Shown: positions 1-8,699 of the stretch, in pieces
Layout: each line of letters starts with the position of its first letter
Position numbering within the stretch: the stretch's first letter is position 1
Assembly: GCA_024635655.1 (NCBI GenBank)
Contig: JAGXIL010000024.1
Location: 1-64,000 of the forward strand
Length of the DNA: 64,000 bases
Source: Gillisia sp.
GTDB taxonomy: Bacteria > Bacteroidota > Bacteroidia > Flavobacteriales > Flavobacteriaceae
Direction: 5' to 3'
Program-made: the position numbers and the translations under genes
Notes under the pieces: model-generated
Database searches by the model: none
What the model was told of the DNA's origin: nothing
The model's input: the letters and a program-made list of their open reading frames with translations, nothing else

Positions 1-160
1 AAAAGAGAATTTTCATCATGGCAGGATATTATTAAAGTGTGTTGGAAATAGGTGCTGGTGTTAAATATCGGGTTTCTTATGCAGGATATCAATATCTACT
101 TGAGAAAATAAAAAATAAATATTGCTGAGGGGGACAGCTTTAATTTCTATATGTAAAATT

Positions 161-262
161 AGAAGCACCAAATACCAATAAATTACAAGCACCAAATTCC
201 AAGCACCAAATACCAAATACCAAAAATTAGAAGCACCAAATTCCAAGCACCAAAATCCAAAA
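161..262. repeat. Degenerate heptad (7-bp period) repeat, CCAANNN type
   Basis: Phrased in sevens, the sequence reads as units such as gcaccaa, attccaa, gcaccaa, ataccaa, ataccaa. CCAA recurs every 7 bp for about 100 bp with small phase slips. It is intergenic and belongs to the same structural class as the arrays at 377, 904, 6487, 15011, 26434, 26748 and 61272. Confidence 0.75.
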
Positions 263-376
263 AAATAAAATAGCTTAAAAATTGTCACTCTTTATTTGAG
301 GGTCTGGCATTCCTGTCTCCTCTGAGTAATTCGTTTAAATATTTTCTGTCCATTTTCCACTCCTGCCTTTTTAAAC

Positions 377-418
377 CGACAACTGACAACTCGCCAAAAC
401 TATCAACTCTCTACTCCT
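377..418. repeat. Degenerate heptad repeat
   Basis: Six consecutive 7-bp units read cgacaac, tgacaac, tcgccaa, aactatc, aactctc, tactcct. The unit drifts but the period of seven holds. Intergenic. Confidence 0.55.
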
Positions 419-506
419 GCCTTGCCGGCAGGCAGGCTACTCTTTTTTAAACATTTCATATACTAAGGATTAAAACCTAATTTGTAAGCAATCAAAAAGG
501 ATAAAA

Positions 507-893
507 ATGCTGTGGATATTTATGCAGGTTATGAAACGGTTAAAAAAGAAAAGCAAAGCCATTCCAATGCTTTTTTTAATCTTTGCAGCACCCCTTTCTG
601 CTCAAACGGTGTATCCCGTAAAATTCGCCACGCAGGCAGATGTTAAGATTCACGAGGTAAAATTTGAAACCCAGGCCGACCTGAAAGTATTTCGTGTGGC
701 CTTTAAGAACCAGGCAACAGATTGCAGCGGATTGTGGTATTATACCAATTTTGAGAATCAGGTACAATGGAAGATTTTCTTCACTGATTTTGAAACTCAG
801 GCCAATCTTAAGATCTTCTACGTAAAATTCCGCAACCAGGCCGGCTGGAGAAATGAAGAAAAGAAACATCTTTTTTGCAATAATTCCAATTAA
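507..893 (+). CDS. Secreted small protein with F-x-N/T-Q repeats, septoil-knot (DUF6150)-like
   Basis: The 128-aa protein starts with a signal peptide (hydrophobic stretch ending in PLSAQ). Internal ATGs at 522 and 531 are possible starts; 531 gives the most typical signal peptide. The mature part is built from six short strands with F-x-(N/T)-Q-A/V motifs, each followed by a K-rich beta strand, and a central C-S-G-L-W turn. Regularly spaced F..Q-D/K strands with a central CxGxW resemble my recollection of the Bacteroidota DUF6150 family, renamed for its 7(1) 'septoil' knot. The assignment rests on pattern memory, not a search. Function is unknown. It is probably periplasmic or extracellular. 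It sits alone, 61 bp upstream of a secreted phosphoesterase. Confidence 0.7.
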   Translation: MLWIFMQVMKRLKKKSKAIPMLFLIFAAPLSAQTVYPVKFATQADVKIHEVKFETQADLKVFRVAFKNQATDCSGLWYYTNFENQVQWKIFFTDFETQANLKIFYVKFRNQAGWRNEEKKHLFCNNSN

Positions 894-903
894 TTATTTT
901 TTT

Positions 904-945
904 GACTAAAGACTGAACACTAAAGACTAATAACTAACCACTAAC
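904..945. repeat. Heptad repeat (NACTAAN)
   Basis: Six units in a row: gactaaa, gactgaa, cactaaa, gactaat, aactaac, cactaac. The array fills nearly all of the gap between the small secreted protein and the next gene, ending 9 bp before its TTG start. Confidence 0.75.
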
Positions 946-954
946 AAAACCCCC

Positions 955-1806
955 TTGAAAAAGCTCCACATATTATTTTTCATCCTTTTCCTTTTCTCCA
1001 ATAACCTCCTCATCGCCCAGGTAAAGATCTCCTCCTGGAATCTTGCGAATTTCGGAAAGACAAAGACAGAGACCGAAATCAATTATGTTGCTGAGGTTCT
1101 GAGGGATTTTGATGTGGTGGCACTGCAGGAAGTAGTGGCGGGTTATGGAGGCTCCCAGGCGGTAGCAAAACTCGCAGATGCCCTGAACCGAAAAGGCGCA
1201 AAATGGGATTACGTGGTGAGTGATCCTACTGAAAGTACTCCTTATGCTACAGAGCGTTATGCGTTCTTATGGAAAACGGCTAAAGTGAAGGGGGTGAGGA
1301 AAGCCGGGCTGGATCAGAATTATGTGCATGAAATCGACAGGGAGCCTTATATGATGGATTTCAGCTATCAAGGAAAAACTTTTACGCTGGTAAGTTTTCA
1401 CGCTATTCCCAAAAAGAAGCAACCGGAAACAGAGATCAAATACTTCAAATTTCTACCGGGACATTACCCAGATAAAAACCTGATCTTCCTTGGGGATTTT
1501 AACGTACCCCAGAGTCATACGGTGTTTAATCCACTTAAGAAGATCGGATATAAACCTGTCTTTACAGATCAAAAGACAACAATGAAAATGAAATGTGTAG
1601 GGGAGGAATGCCTGGCATCAGAATATGATAACATTTTTTACAATTCCAATGAACTTCATTTAGTGAATTGCGGAGTGGTTTTAATCTATAAGAATTTCCC
1701 CGATATGAAAGCCGTGCGGCGTATTTCAGATCATATTCCGGTATGGGCAGAGTTTGATTTTTCTACGGAAGGTAAGGAGGGGCAGATGTTGTTGTTGGAA
1801 AAGTGA
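955..1806 (+). CDS. Secreted endonuclease/exonuclease/phosphatase family protein
   Basis: The 283-aa protein has an N-terminal signal peptide (hydrophobic core ending LLIAQ), so it is exported. The EEP (DNase I-like) fold is supported by the ordered motifs SSWNLANFG (first metal-site strand), VALQEV (catalytic Glu), a Tyr/Arg region TPYATERYAF, LGDFN (Asp and Asn of the active site) and C-terminal SDHIPVWAEF (catalytic His). The family cleaves phosphodiesters or phosphomonoesters with Mg2+. A secreted nuclease is the likeliest role, but substrate cannot be read from sequence. The frame begins with TTG at 955; it is retained because the signal peptide begins there. The gene is monocistronic and is followed by a repeat-rich gap. 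Confidence 0.88.
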   Translation: MKKLHILFFILFLFSNNLLIAQVKISSWNLANFGKTKTETEINYVAEVLRDFDVVALQEVVAGYGGSQAVAKLADALNRKGAKWDYVVSDPTESTPYATERYAFLWKTAKVKGVRKAGLDQNYVHEIDREPYMMDFSYQGKTFTLVSFHAIPKKKQPETEIKYFKFLPGHYPDKNLIFLGDFNVPQSHTVFNPLKKIGYKPVFTDQKTTMKMKCVGEECLASEYDNIFYNSNELHLVNCGVVLIYKNFPDMKAVRRISDHIPVWAEFDFSTEGKEGQMLLLEK

Positions 1807-2326
1807 TTGGAGTACTGGCGAGAAGGTTTGAACTGATCAAGAAGGTTAGATGCTGAAACGAGCCTGTCCTGAACTTGTCGAAGGGTTCAGCATGACGTTG
1901 CTAGGAAAACAACTTTCCCACGTCACCCTGAACCTGCCTGCCGGCGAGGCAGGTTTATTTCAAAGTCTAGCTTGCTTAGAACGGGGTACTAACTAGGAAG
2001 TATGAACTGATCAAGAAGGTTAGATGCTGAAACGAGTTCAGCATGACGGTGCTAGAAAAACCGCGTTGCCACGTCACCCTGAAATAAGCCTGCCAGCGAG
2101 GCAGGCTTATTCCAGGTCTAACTTACTTAGAAAAAGGAACTAGCTAGAAAGTATGATCTGATCAAGAAGGTTAGATTGTGAAACTAACGTGTCCTGAGCT
2201 TGTCGAAGGGTTCCGCATGATGGAGCGAGAATGTGTTATAAGGATAAAAAACGCACTTCACAATATAGATCCAAAAGCAATTTTAACAATAGTTAACAAC
2301 TCAGCATTTTTTTGTAAGTTTATTTT
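1807..2326. other. Intergenic gap made of dispersed repeats
   Basis: This 520-bp gap carries three tandem copies of a repeat unit (annotated separately) and no ORF of interest. The last 80 bp, before the LytTR regulator, are AT-rich and contain ttaacaatagttaac and a weak -7-like taagttta at 2315-2322. Confidence 0.6.
1835..2235. repeat. Three tandem copies of a ~150-175 bp intergenic repeat
   Basis: The unit start gatcaagaaggttaga occurs at 1835, 2009 and 2160. Each copy continues with a variant of a 'gaaacgag..ttcagcatgacg' segment; copies 1 and 3 include tcctga(a/g)cttgtcgaaggg. Copies 1 and 2 add cgtcaccctgaa and a gcctgcc..gaggcaggc palindrome. The gttcagcatgacg and cgtcaccctgaac parts are near-inverted, so each copy can fold. 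Related sequence recurs at 15060-15260. This is a dispersed REP-like family, not a coding element. Confidence 0.75.
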
Positions 2327-3079
2327 ATGATAAAAGCCGTAATAATTGATGATGAAATAAATGCCCAGAATTTGTTGGAAAAAATCCTGGCCAGGTATTT
2401 TCCAAATAAATTCAATATTGTGGAAAAATGTATTTCGGTAGATTCGGGGGTGGTCGCCATTGAGAAATACGAACCGGAATTGGTGTTTTTGGACATTCAA
2501 ATGCCTGAAAAGAGTGGTTTTAAACTCTTCAAATATTTTAATCTCATTAAATTTGAAGTTATTTTTACCACTGCCTACAACCAGTTTGCCATTAAAGCGA
2601 TCAAGCGGAGTGCGCTGGATTATTTAGTGAAACCAATAGATCATTTAGAGCTATCTGCAGCCGTAAAAAAGTTCGAAAAGAAAAATGAAGGGCATTTCGC
2701 CCAGAAAAAATTATCGTTATTACTGGAGAACCTCAACGTAAATGACCAGAACGTAAGTAAAATTGCTTTTCCAACAATTGAGGGATTTGAACTCATACAC
2801 ACAAATCAAATTTTATATTGCAAGGCCGAAAGTAATTACTGCAGCATAAAAAAAATTGAGGGCATTACTAAAACGGCTACCAAAACGCTGAAATATGTGG
2901 AAGAAATCCTTCCTACAGCTTCTTTTAAAAGAATTCATAAAAGTTACGTAATCAATTTAAATTACGTGGTGAGATATAACAGGGCAAATAAGGAAATTGA
3001 ATTAACCAATGGAGAAAAACTTCCTGTTTCTTTCCGAAAAGAAGAAGAGTTTATAAATGCCATTCTACAAAATCAATAA
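2327..3079 (+). CDS. LytTR-family response regulator
   Basis: The 250-aa protein has an N-terminal receiver domain (acidic pair DD at 8-9, phospho-acceptor Asp56 in LVFLDIQMP, conserved Lys in YLVKPID) and a C-terminal LytTR DNA-binding domain (about 145-245, with YCKAESNYCSI and HKSYVINLNYV). It should bind DNA once phosphorylated by the kinase encoded immediately downstream, whose reading frame overlaps its end by 23 bp. That overlap implies co-translation as one two-component pair. No target gene is evident from context. Confidence 0.93.
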   Translation: MIKAVIIDDEINAQNLLEKILARYFPNKFNIVEKCISVDSGVVAIEKYEPELVFLDIQMPEKSGFKLFKYFNLIKFEVIFTTAYNQFAIKAIKRSALDYLVKPIDHLELSAAVKKFEKKNEGHFAQKKLSLLLENLNVNDQNVSKIAFPTIEGFELIHTNQILYCKAESNYCSIKKIEGITKTATKTLKYVEEILPTASFKRIHKSYVINLNYVVRYNRANKEIELTNGEKLPVSFRKEEEFINAILQNQ

Positions 3080-6041
3080 ACTTTTCCTCTTATTTTTTCT
3101 ATGGTTCAGTTTAGCCATCTCTCAAAATTATCCCGGTAAAAATTATACTGCAGCCAATGAGTTGCCAAATAATGCCGTAAGGTCCTTACTGGTTGACAGC
3201 AATAATATTCTTTGGGTCGGAACTGAAAACGGAGTAGTAAAAAAGGAAAATGACGTATTTACTTACTTTTTTGAAGAGGATGGATTAGCTCTCAACAGCT
3301 GTTGGGCCATTGCTGAAGATAAAAACAACAATTTATGGTTTGGCAGTTACGGCGGAGGAATAAGCATTTATGACGGATTTAAGTTCAAAGTTATTTCAGA
3401 AAAAGATGGCTTGGTTCACAACGAAATTACCAAACTATATTTTTACGGAAATTATATGTATGTGGGAACCAGTGACGGTGTTTCAATAATTGACGTAAAT
3501 AATTTTGAAGTACTTTCTTTAAATATTCCCCCCGGTGATGAGCTTTTCAGAATTCAGGATTTTTTCGAGTACAAAAAACAAATTTACGTTGTCACTTATA
3601 ATTCAGGAATTTTTAAAATTCAAAATAAGAATGATCAGCCGGCTCTGGTTAAAGTAAATCATCATAAAAATATATATTCTGTTTTAGTTGATGGTGACAG
3701 TATCTACAGTAGTAACAAAGGTTTTTTTACAAAATATCCTCTTGCCGGTTATGTGAGTGAAAAAGATTCTCTTCCCTTGAAAAAACGTGGTCATTCCATT
3801 ATTTGGGATCACGTAAAAACCGGAGACCATAAAATTTTTGCTGCAGCCTGGGGAATTTATGATAGTAACGGGGGAATTTACGAACTGGTGGATGACAGGT
3901 TAATTTCCAGGGCTTTCGAGTTTAATATTTCAAGCAAAGAAGTAATCTCCCTGGCTTATGATCCAAATTTCGAAAAATTATATGTGGGAACCAAAGATGC
4001 CGGATTGTTTGATATCGCTTTGAATCCTCAAATTAAATTCCATGAGATTGAAGAAAAAAATATCTCGGGATTTGCTAGAACAACAAATTCTTCCGCAGTA
4101 TTATGCAACAAAGGTCTTTTTATAGTTGGTGATAAAATTGAACGTATGGTTACTCTGTCTCAACTAAAAAAATGGCAGGAAAGCTATGTGAAAAACACCA
4201 ACTTGCCTTTACCGAAGCACCGGGATGATTTTTATGAACTGGACTATACTACAAAGGCTGAGGATATCAGTTTTTATGACGTAAAAGTTTCCGGAGATAT
4301 TTATTGGGTGAATACCAACATCGGAGTCTTTGCCATTAAAGGTTCCGGGAAACTGCATCGTTATTTACCCCTGCACACAGAAGAGATCAATTTTACTCCG
4401 GCCGGGGATCTTATAGAAACCAATCCTTACGGTGGCGTGAGAGTGTATAGTGATCTGGACGCTTTTCAATATTCCCATTTTGATAAAAAAGATTCCCAAA
4501 CCCCTACCATGGTGGTGAGCAGTTTACAGCAGAAAAATAAAACTTATTTCTTATCAATTTTTTCAGGCCTTTATGTGTGGGATAACAATGAATTTAAATC
4601 CTATTTGAACAGTGGAATATGGGAGGAAAAAAAATTGAAACACATTACCTCTTTAGAAAAAAATATCGCCCTTTCAAATGAGTACGGGGACGTGTTTATT
4701 GTAAATGACGAAGCATCCTTTAAAATTTTAAAGAAAATACCCCGGGCGGAAATTCAGGGGAATTCTATTTCTTTTCTGAAGGACTACCAGGGAACATTAA
4801 TAATTGGAACAGAAAAAGGATTAACAATTTATAAAAACAACCGTTACATATTCTTAGATAAGGAACAAGGCCTGGAACAACCTTTATTGTGTGCCGAAGT
4901 AAGTCAAAACTTTTTGTCTATTGGAACCAATAACGGATATTATGTTGTTGATCTGGATGTTGTTAATGAAACTAAGGCTTTGGTAGATGAAATAACACTG
5001 AAAGAAATTTTTATCAACCATAAAGAATTTTATTTGGAACCATTAACCGGAAAGGACAGGGTAAATTTAGCGCACAACGAAAATACGGTAATGCTTAAAT
5101 TTAGTACTAATGCTCATCCTTATCCGAATAAATTAAAATATCAATACCGTTTAAATACCAGTGAGTCCTGGAGTTTTGCTTCCTCCAAACCGGAAATATT
5201 CCTGCCTTCTTTACCAACAGAAAATTACAATGTAGAGGTAAAAGTATTAGATGAAAGTACCGGTTTAAGTTATACCAGGCCCTTGCTGAACATGGCAATA
5301 CTTCCTCCTTTCTGGAAAACCTGGTGGTTTGCTTCTCTGGTTACAAGCATAATAATTCTAATGATTTATAGTATTAATAAAATTCAAATAGGGCAAACCC
5401 AAAGATTTGAAGCACAAAAAGGATTGATCCAGAAACGTTTGGAAGAAACCAAAATGGAAGCGCTCCTGGCGCAAATGAATCCGCATTTTATTTTTAATGC
5501 CATGAATTCTATTCAGTACTATATCATGGACAACGAGATAGATAAAGCGACTGTGTTTTTAGGAAATTTCGCCAAATTGATCAGGCTTAACCTGGATCAC
5601 TGTACCAAACCAACTATTTTATTGACTGAGGAAATAGAATATCTGCAATTGTATATTCGGGTTGAAAATACGCGCTTTAATAATGCAGTTAAAGTGATAT
5701 TTGAAACAGATCCTCTAATAGATATTTACGAAGTAGAAATTCCCACGATGTTATTACAGACTTTCGTGGAAAATGTTTTTGTCCACGCATTTCCTGCGAG
5801 CATCACAGATCCAACTTTAAAAGTTTCTTTTAAATTAGTGTCAGAAGGTATTTTGCAATGCAAAATTGAAGACAACGGAATTGGATTTTCCGACACCTCA
5901 TCCAATAGACTGCACGAATCTAAAGGCGTTAATTTGGTAAAAGAACGCCTGACATTGTTGGGTTACAATGTCGAAAAAGCAGTACAAATAACTTCTGTGA
6001 AAAATAAAGGCACCTCCATCATCCTTTTACTAAAGGTCTAA
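3057..6041 (+). CDS. Two-component propeller sensor histidine kinase
   Basis: The 994-aa protein has a signal peptide, then about 700 residues of beta-propeller repeats (N-x-L-W-x-G-T/S-x-x-G motifs such as NILWVGTENG and NNLWFGSYGG). A Y_Y_Y-like Ig module follows (about 665-750), one transmembrane helix (about 755-775), a coiled linker and a LytS-type HisKA domain with phospho-acceptor His810 in QMNPHFIFNAM. It ends in an HATPase domain (VENVFVHAF, DNGIGF). This is a periplasmic-sensor kinase of the reg_prop type. It lacks the fused receiver/AraC part of hybrid sensors and so uses the separate LytTR regulator it overlaps. No glycan genes adjoin it, so its signal is unknown. Confidence 0.93.
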   Translation: MPFYKINKLFLLFFLWFSLAISQNYPGKNYTAANELPNNAVRSLLVDSNNILWVGTENGVVKKENDVFTYFFEEDGLALNSCWAIAEDKNNNLWFGSYGGGISIYDGFKFKVISEKDGLVHNEITKLYFYGNYMYVGTSDGVSIIDVNNFEVLSLNIPPGDELFRIQDFFEYKKQIYVVTYNSGIFKIQNKNDQPALVKVNHHKNIYSVLVDGDSIYSSNKGFFTKYPLAGYVSEKDSLPLKKRGHSIIWDHVKTGDHKIFAAAWGIYDSNGGIYELVDDRLISRAFEFNISSKEVISLAYDPNFEKLYVGTKDAGLFDIALNPQIKFHEIEEKNISGFARTTNSSAVLCNKGLFIVGDKIERMVTLSQLKKWQESYVKNTNLPLPKHRDDFYELDYTTKAEDISFYDVKVSGDIYWVNTNIGVFAIKGSGKLHRYLPLHTEEINFTPAGDLIETNPYGGVRVYSDLDAFQYSHFDKKDSQTPTMVVSSLQQKNKTYFLSIFSGLYVWDNNEFKSYLNSGIWEEKKLKHITSLEKNIALSNEYGDVFIVNDEASFKILKKIPRAEIQGNSISFLKDYQGTLIIGTEKGLTIYKNNRYIFLDKEQGLEQPLLCAEVSQNFLSIGTNNGYYVVDLDVVNETKALVDEITLKEIFINHKEFYLEPLTGKDRVNLAHNENTVMLKFSTNAHPYPNKLKYQYRLNTSESWSFASSKPEIFLPSLPTENYNVEVKVLDESTGLSYTRPLLNMAILPPFWKTWWFASLVTSIIILMIYSINKIQIGQTQRFEAQKGLIQKRLEETKMEALLAQMNPHFIFNAMNSIQYYIMDNEIDKATVFLGNFAKLIRLNLDHCTKPTILLTEEIEYLQLYIRVENTRFNNAVKVIFETDPLIDIYEVEIPTMLLQTFVENVFVHAFPASITDPTLKVSFKLVSEGILQCKIEDNGIGFSDTSSNRLHESKGVNLVKERLTLLGYNVEKAVQITSVKNKGTSIILLLKV

Positions 6042-6560
6042 CGATTACTTCCAAATTGCACACGTTTACTAAACACCTATTATTTGCTTTAACAAAATAT
6101 TTAGTTTTGACAGAAATTAGGGGAAGCTACAGTCGTCGCTCCCGGATTAGATATTATAAGTAGGGTTATGATGTTTTTTCTGGGGCAATACTAACTGTTC
6201 TTTCCCTTATTTTTTTAAAGTTATATTCCGAATTTTTAGAGCGATTTATATTTAGATTTATTGTTTAATAAGTATTAAACTGATTAGGACCAGGACTTTA
6301 CTTTACATGGATTCCCTGTTGTTCCTTTCCCGCAGAAACCGCTGATTTAAAACCGCGGATATTCGCAGAAGATCTTGTGAGAATCTTATTTCTAATTTCA
6401 CGAAACGGTCACTCGTATTCAGTACTCCACAGTTTGTTATTTTCTTAGTATTAGTTATTAATGGTGGTTTTTTAATTTTATATTTTCGCCTAACGCCTAA
6501 CGCCTAACGCCTAACGCCTAACGCCTAACGCCTAACGCCTAACGCCTAACTCCTTTACCT
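6042..6560. other. Convergent intergenic region
   Basis: This 519-bp gap lies between the 3' ends of the histidine kinase and the Lrp/AsnC gene. I see no gene, RNA or clear terminator. The only notable feature is the exact heptad array at 6487-6549. Confidence 0.6.
6487..6549. repeat. Nine perfect tandem copies of 7-bp CGCCTAA
   Basis: The heptamer cgcctaa is repeated nine times without a mismatch (63 bp) and ends 11 bp from the stop codon of the AsnC gene on the opposite strand. A perfect array of this length is expected to vary in copy number by slippage. It is the cleanest member of the period-7 arrays in the window. Confidence 0.97.
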
Positions 6561-6980
6561 TTACTCTTTCCCCACCCTGGAAAGTATCAAATGCGTAGTA
6601 GGCTCCCCAAAATTTACGAGCTTATCGATAAATTGCTGCAGGTGAAGCTGGTCCCGAAGGGCCACGCGGATATGGAAATTGTGCTGCCCGGTTATCCTGT
6701 AGGCTTCTTTTACCTCGGGATAGGACTCGAGTTCCGATAGGGCGCTTTTGAACTTTCCACTAAAGATCTTTAGCATAATAAAAACTTCCAGGTTGTTTCC
6801 CATCAGGGCCTGGTCAAGGCGAAGGGTGTATCCCCTGATTACGCCGGAATCCTCCAGTTTCTTTATACGTTCCCTTACCGAAGAAGGAGAGAGGAAGATC
6901 TGTTTGCCTATTTCGGCAAAAGACAGACGGGAATTAGACTTTAAAATATTGATTATTTTGAGATCTGTGGCATCTACCAT
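6561..6980 (-). CDS. Lrp/AsnC family transcriptional regulator
   Basis: The 139-aa protein has an N-terminal winged HTH (about 3-60; LKIINILKSNSRLSFAEIG, then LSPSSVRERIKKLEDSGVI) and a C-terminal RAM/effector-binding domain (VFIMLKIFSGKF..., TGQHNFHIRVAL). Length is normal for the family. It is divergent from a TauE/SafE permease 127 bp away, so it may control that permease and itself. A minus-strand -7 element (TATTTTTG at 7001-7008) precedes the gene. The effector, usually an amino acid in this family, is not known. Confidence 0.92.
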   Translation of the reverse strand: MVDATDLKIINILKSNSRLSFAEIGKQIFLSPSSVRERIKKLEDSGVIRGYTLRLDQALMGNNLEVFIMLKIFSGKFKSALSELESYPEVKEAYRITGQHNFHIRVALRDQLHLQQFIDKLVNFGEPTTHLILSRVGKE

Positions 6981-7000
6981 TGAAAAAAGGCTTTAAATAT

Positions 7001-7008
7001 CAAAAATA
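7001..7008 (-). promoter_or_regulatory. -7 element for the Lrp/AsnC gene
   Basis: On the minus strand the sequence is TATTTTTG, an exact TAnnTTTG match, 20 bp upstream of the ATG. No clear -33 TTTG is present. Confidence 0.5.
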
Positions 7009-7074
7009 CTCATTTTAGTTTAAAAATAGGAAATACAGCAGTTGATTCAACTTCTTCAGGCAATAGCTAAGGTT

Positions 7075-7082
7075 TAAATTTG
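7075..7082 (+). promoter_or_regulatory. -7 element for the TauE/SafE gene
   Basis: TAAATTTG matches TAnnTTTG exactly, 25 bp upstream of the GTG start. A short palindrome gttgattcaac (7041-7051) lies just upstream and could be an Lrp-type binding half-site pair. Confidence 0.5.
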
Positions 7083-7107
7083 TGTCGCTATAAAAAATTA
7101 GAGAATT

Positions 7108-7824
7108 GTGGATTTAAACATTTTGATCATCCTTGGGATTGCGATCTTTTGCGGATTTTTCGTTCAGACGCTTATCGGTTTTGCCGGCTCCCTTATCGCT
7201 TTGCCCATCCTTCTGTTCGCCGTGAAATTGCCCGATGCCATAGCCTTTATTTCCATCTTTTATTTGTTTTCAAGTGCTTTTATGGTGCATAAGGAATGGA
7301 AAAACATTGATAAGGATACCATTCTCAGGCTTACGTTGACCTCGGTAATAGGAGTGGTCCTGGGCATTATCGTTCTCACCTACTCAAAACCCGCAATTCT
7401 GCAAACCGGCCTTGGGATTTTCATCCTTTTATACGTATCCTACGTGGTCCTGGGGAAAACAGAATTAGCTATAGGCAGAAAGACCAACTGGGCCTTTGGG
7501 GTAATGGGAGGTTTCTTTTCCGGCGTCTTTTCTACAGGCGGGCCTTTATATGTTATTAGCGTGAAAAATTCGGTGCAGGAGGCAAAAACCTTTAGAGCCA
7601 CGATGATAGGGGTGCTTGCTCTGGTGACCTTGATCAGGATCCCGGCTTTAAGTATAAGTGGTGTACTGGACCTGGATCACGTAAAGATGAGCCTGATAAT
7701 TTTACCTGTTTTCTTCCTTGCGCAGTTCCTGGGAACAAAACTGTTTCCGAAGGTAAATGAGGTGCAATTCAAGAGGATCCTGCTTTTCCTTTTATGCCTT
7801 TCGGGAGTGGCGTTAATCTTTTAA
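7108..7824 (+). CDS. Sulfite exporter TauE/SafE family membrane protein
   Basis: The 238-aa polytopic protein has about eight hydrophobic segments. The TauE/SafE (DUF81) pattern shows as two homologous halves, each with a G-F-x-G-S/G-x-x motif: LIGFAGSLIALPILL at the start and GVMGGFFSGVFSTGGPLYVI in the middle. Family members export small organosulfur or carboxylate anions across the inner membrane. The substrate here is unassigned. Translation probably starts at the GTG at 7108, just after the -7 element. It is divergent from an Lrp/AsnC regulator, which hints at amino-acid-responsive control. Confidence 0.88.
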   Translation: MDLNILIILGIAIFCGFFVQTLIGFAGSLIALPILLFAVKLPDAIAFISIFYLFSSAFMVHKEWKNIDKDTILRLTLTSVIGVVLGIIVLTYSKPAILQTGLGIFILLYVSYVVLGKTELAIGRKTNWAFGVMGGFFSGVFSTGGPLYVISVKNSVQEAKTFRATMIGVLALVTLIRIPALSISGVLDLDHVKMSLIILPVFFLAQFLGTKLFPKVNEVQFKRILLFLLCLSGVALIF

Positions 7825-8033
7825 ATATACTGATGTTTAGATATCTTATGATGTAGAATAGGGGTTAAATTAATTCCTTTCCCCGCCACTAAAGGAAAGG
7901 AAGGGATTTCAGGCGAACTTGTTTATAGACTAAACATTTATTGAAGTTATCCCATTTTCCCCGCCACCCTTTAGGGAGGGGCAAAGCGGGGGAAGAGTTG
8001 TTACCGCTATTCTTTTTAAGAAAGTTTGAACTG

Positions 8034-8066
8034 AAACCTCACTGGTCTTGTAGATCTGTGAGGTTT
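8034..8066. repeat. Palindromic dispersed repeat (AAACCTCAC...GTGAGGTTT)
   Basis: Perfect 9-bp arms at 8034-8042 and 8058-8066 with a loop containing tcttgtagatct. A second, longer copy of the same element occurs at 9911-9943. It lies between the 3' ends of the TauE/SafE and hydrolase genes and might also serve as a transcript end. Confidence 0.7.
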
Positions 8067-8081
8067 GCTTCTCCACCAACC

Positions 8082-8699
8082 TTATTTGAAGATCAATTTA
8101 TTGGCCTGTTCAATTTCTTCCTGAGAGATGGTGTGCGGACGGTTGTCGTAGATCTCAACCCGCACCGAAGCATTCATTTTATTCATAATATCCCCGGTTT
8201 GCTGCACCCTTTCCACCGGGACGTGTTCATCTGGATTTCCCGACCCTATGAACACCGGAGTGCCTTGCAGGTCTCCGCTGTATTTATCCTGATCAAGGTG
8301 GTCTCCTATGAGTCCCCCGGTAAAAGCGGCTACCCCTCCAAATTTTTCGGGATATCGGGTGACGTATTCCAGGGTAAGGCAGGCACCCTGGGAGAACCCA
8401 AGGAAGTAGATATGATCTGTAGGGACCCCCTGGTCTTTTATTTGTTCCACCAGTTCTTTCACCACGTCCAGGGCAGAGGATAGCCAGGGTTCATTTTCAG
8501 AGGTGGGAGCCATAAATGACTTGGGATACCAGCTGTTATTGGTGGCCTGAGGTGCTACAAGCGCATATTCCTCTACATTTAAGTGTCCCCTCATGGCAAG
8601 GATATCTTCGGCGCGTGCCCCGCGGCCGTGGAGCATGATCAATATTTTTTCAGCTTCATTAATTCCTTTTCCTGCGCTTTGTATGTCTTTGGTGTGCAT
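8082..8699 (-). CDS. Carboxylesterase/phospholipase-type alpha/beta hydrolase (MhqD-like)
   Basis: The 205-aa alpha/beta hydrolase matches the Abhydrolase_2 family. It has an oxyanion region LIMLHGRGA, the nucleophile elbow FLGFSQGA with catalytic Ser, an acid region GNPDEHVP with Asp, and RPHTIS with the catalytic His near the C-terminus. It lies 97 bp downstream of a two-domain VOC dioxygenase on the same strand. The same pairing exists in the Bacillus mhq (methylhydroquinone/catechol resistance) system, where MhqD and MhqO act in quinone and aromatic detoxification. A similar stress role is inferred; the actual ester substrate is not visible. Confidence 0.88.
   Translation of the reverse strand: MHTKDIQSAGKGINEAEKILIMLHGRGARAEDILAMRGHLNVEEYALVAPQATNNSWYPKSFMAPTSENEPWLSSALDVVKELVEQIKDQGVPTDHIYFLGFSQGACLTLEYVTRYPEKFGGVAAFTGGLIGDHLDQDKYSGDLQGTPVFIGSGNPDEHVPVERVQQTGDIMNKMNASVRVEIYDNRPHTISQEEIEQANKLIFK

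Larger units (their letters stand above)
1..506. other. Intergenic region with period-7 repeats
   Basis: I see no convincing gene in the first 506 bases. The 75-aa minus-strand ORF in the track is a translation of a heptad repeat (its product is W/F/L-rich and itself periodic). The stretch holds two period-7 arrays, listed separately, and a GC-rich palindromic patch near 419-433 (gccggcaggcaggc) followed by T residues. That patch could act as a weak terminator or be another dispersed repeat. Confidence 0.7.

Noticed and set aside
61-288. 75-aa minus-strand ORF rich in W, F, L
   Set aside because: It is a translation of the period-7 CCAANNN repeat; the periodic peptide is an artefact.
6301-6420. 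Possible structured RNA in the convergent gap (gaaaccgctgatttaaaaccgcgg)
   Set aside because: Only a short stem; no conserved RNA architecture or tRNA-like features could be recognised.
7941-8483. 180-aa plus-strand ORF
   Set aside because: Antisense shadow of the MhqD-like hydrolase, starting in spacer repeats; no recognisable domain.
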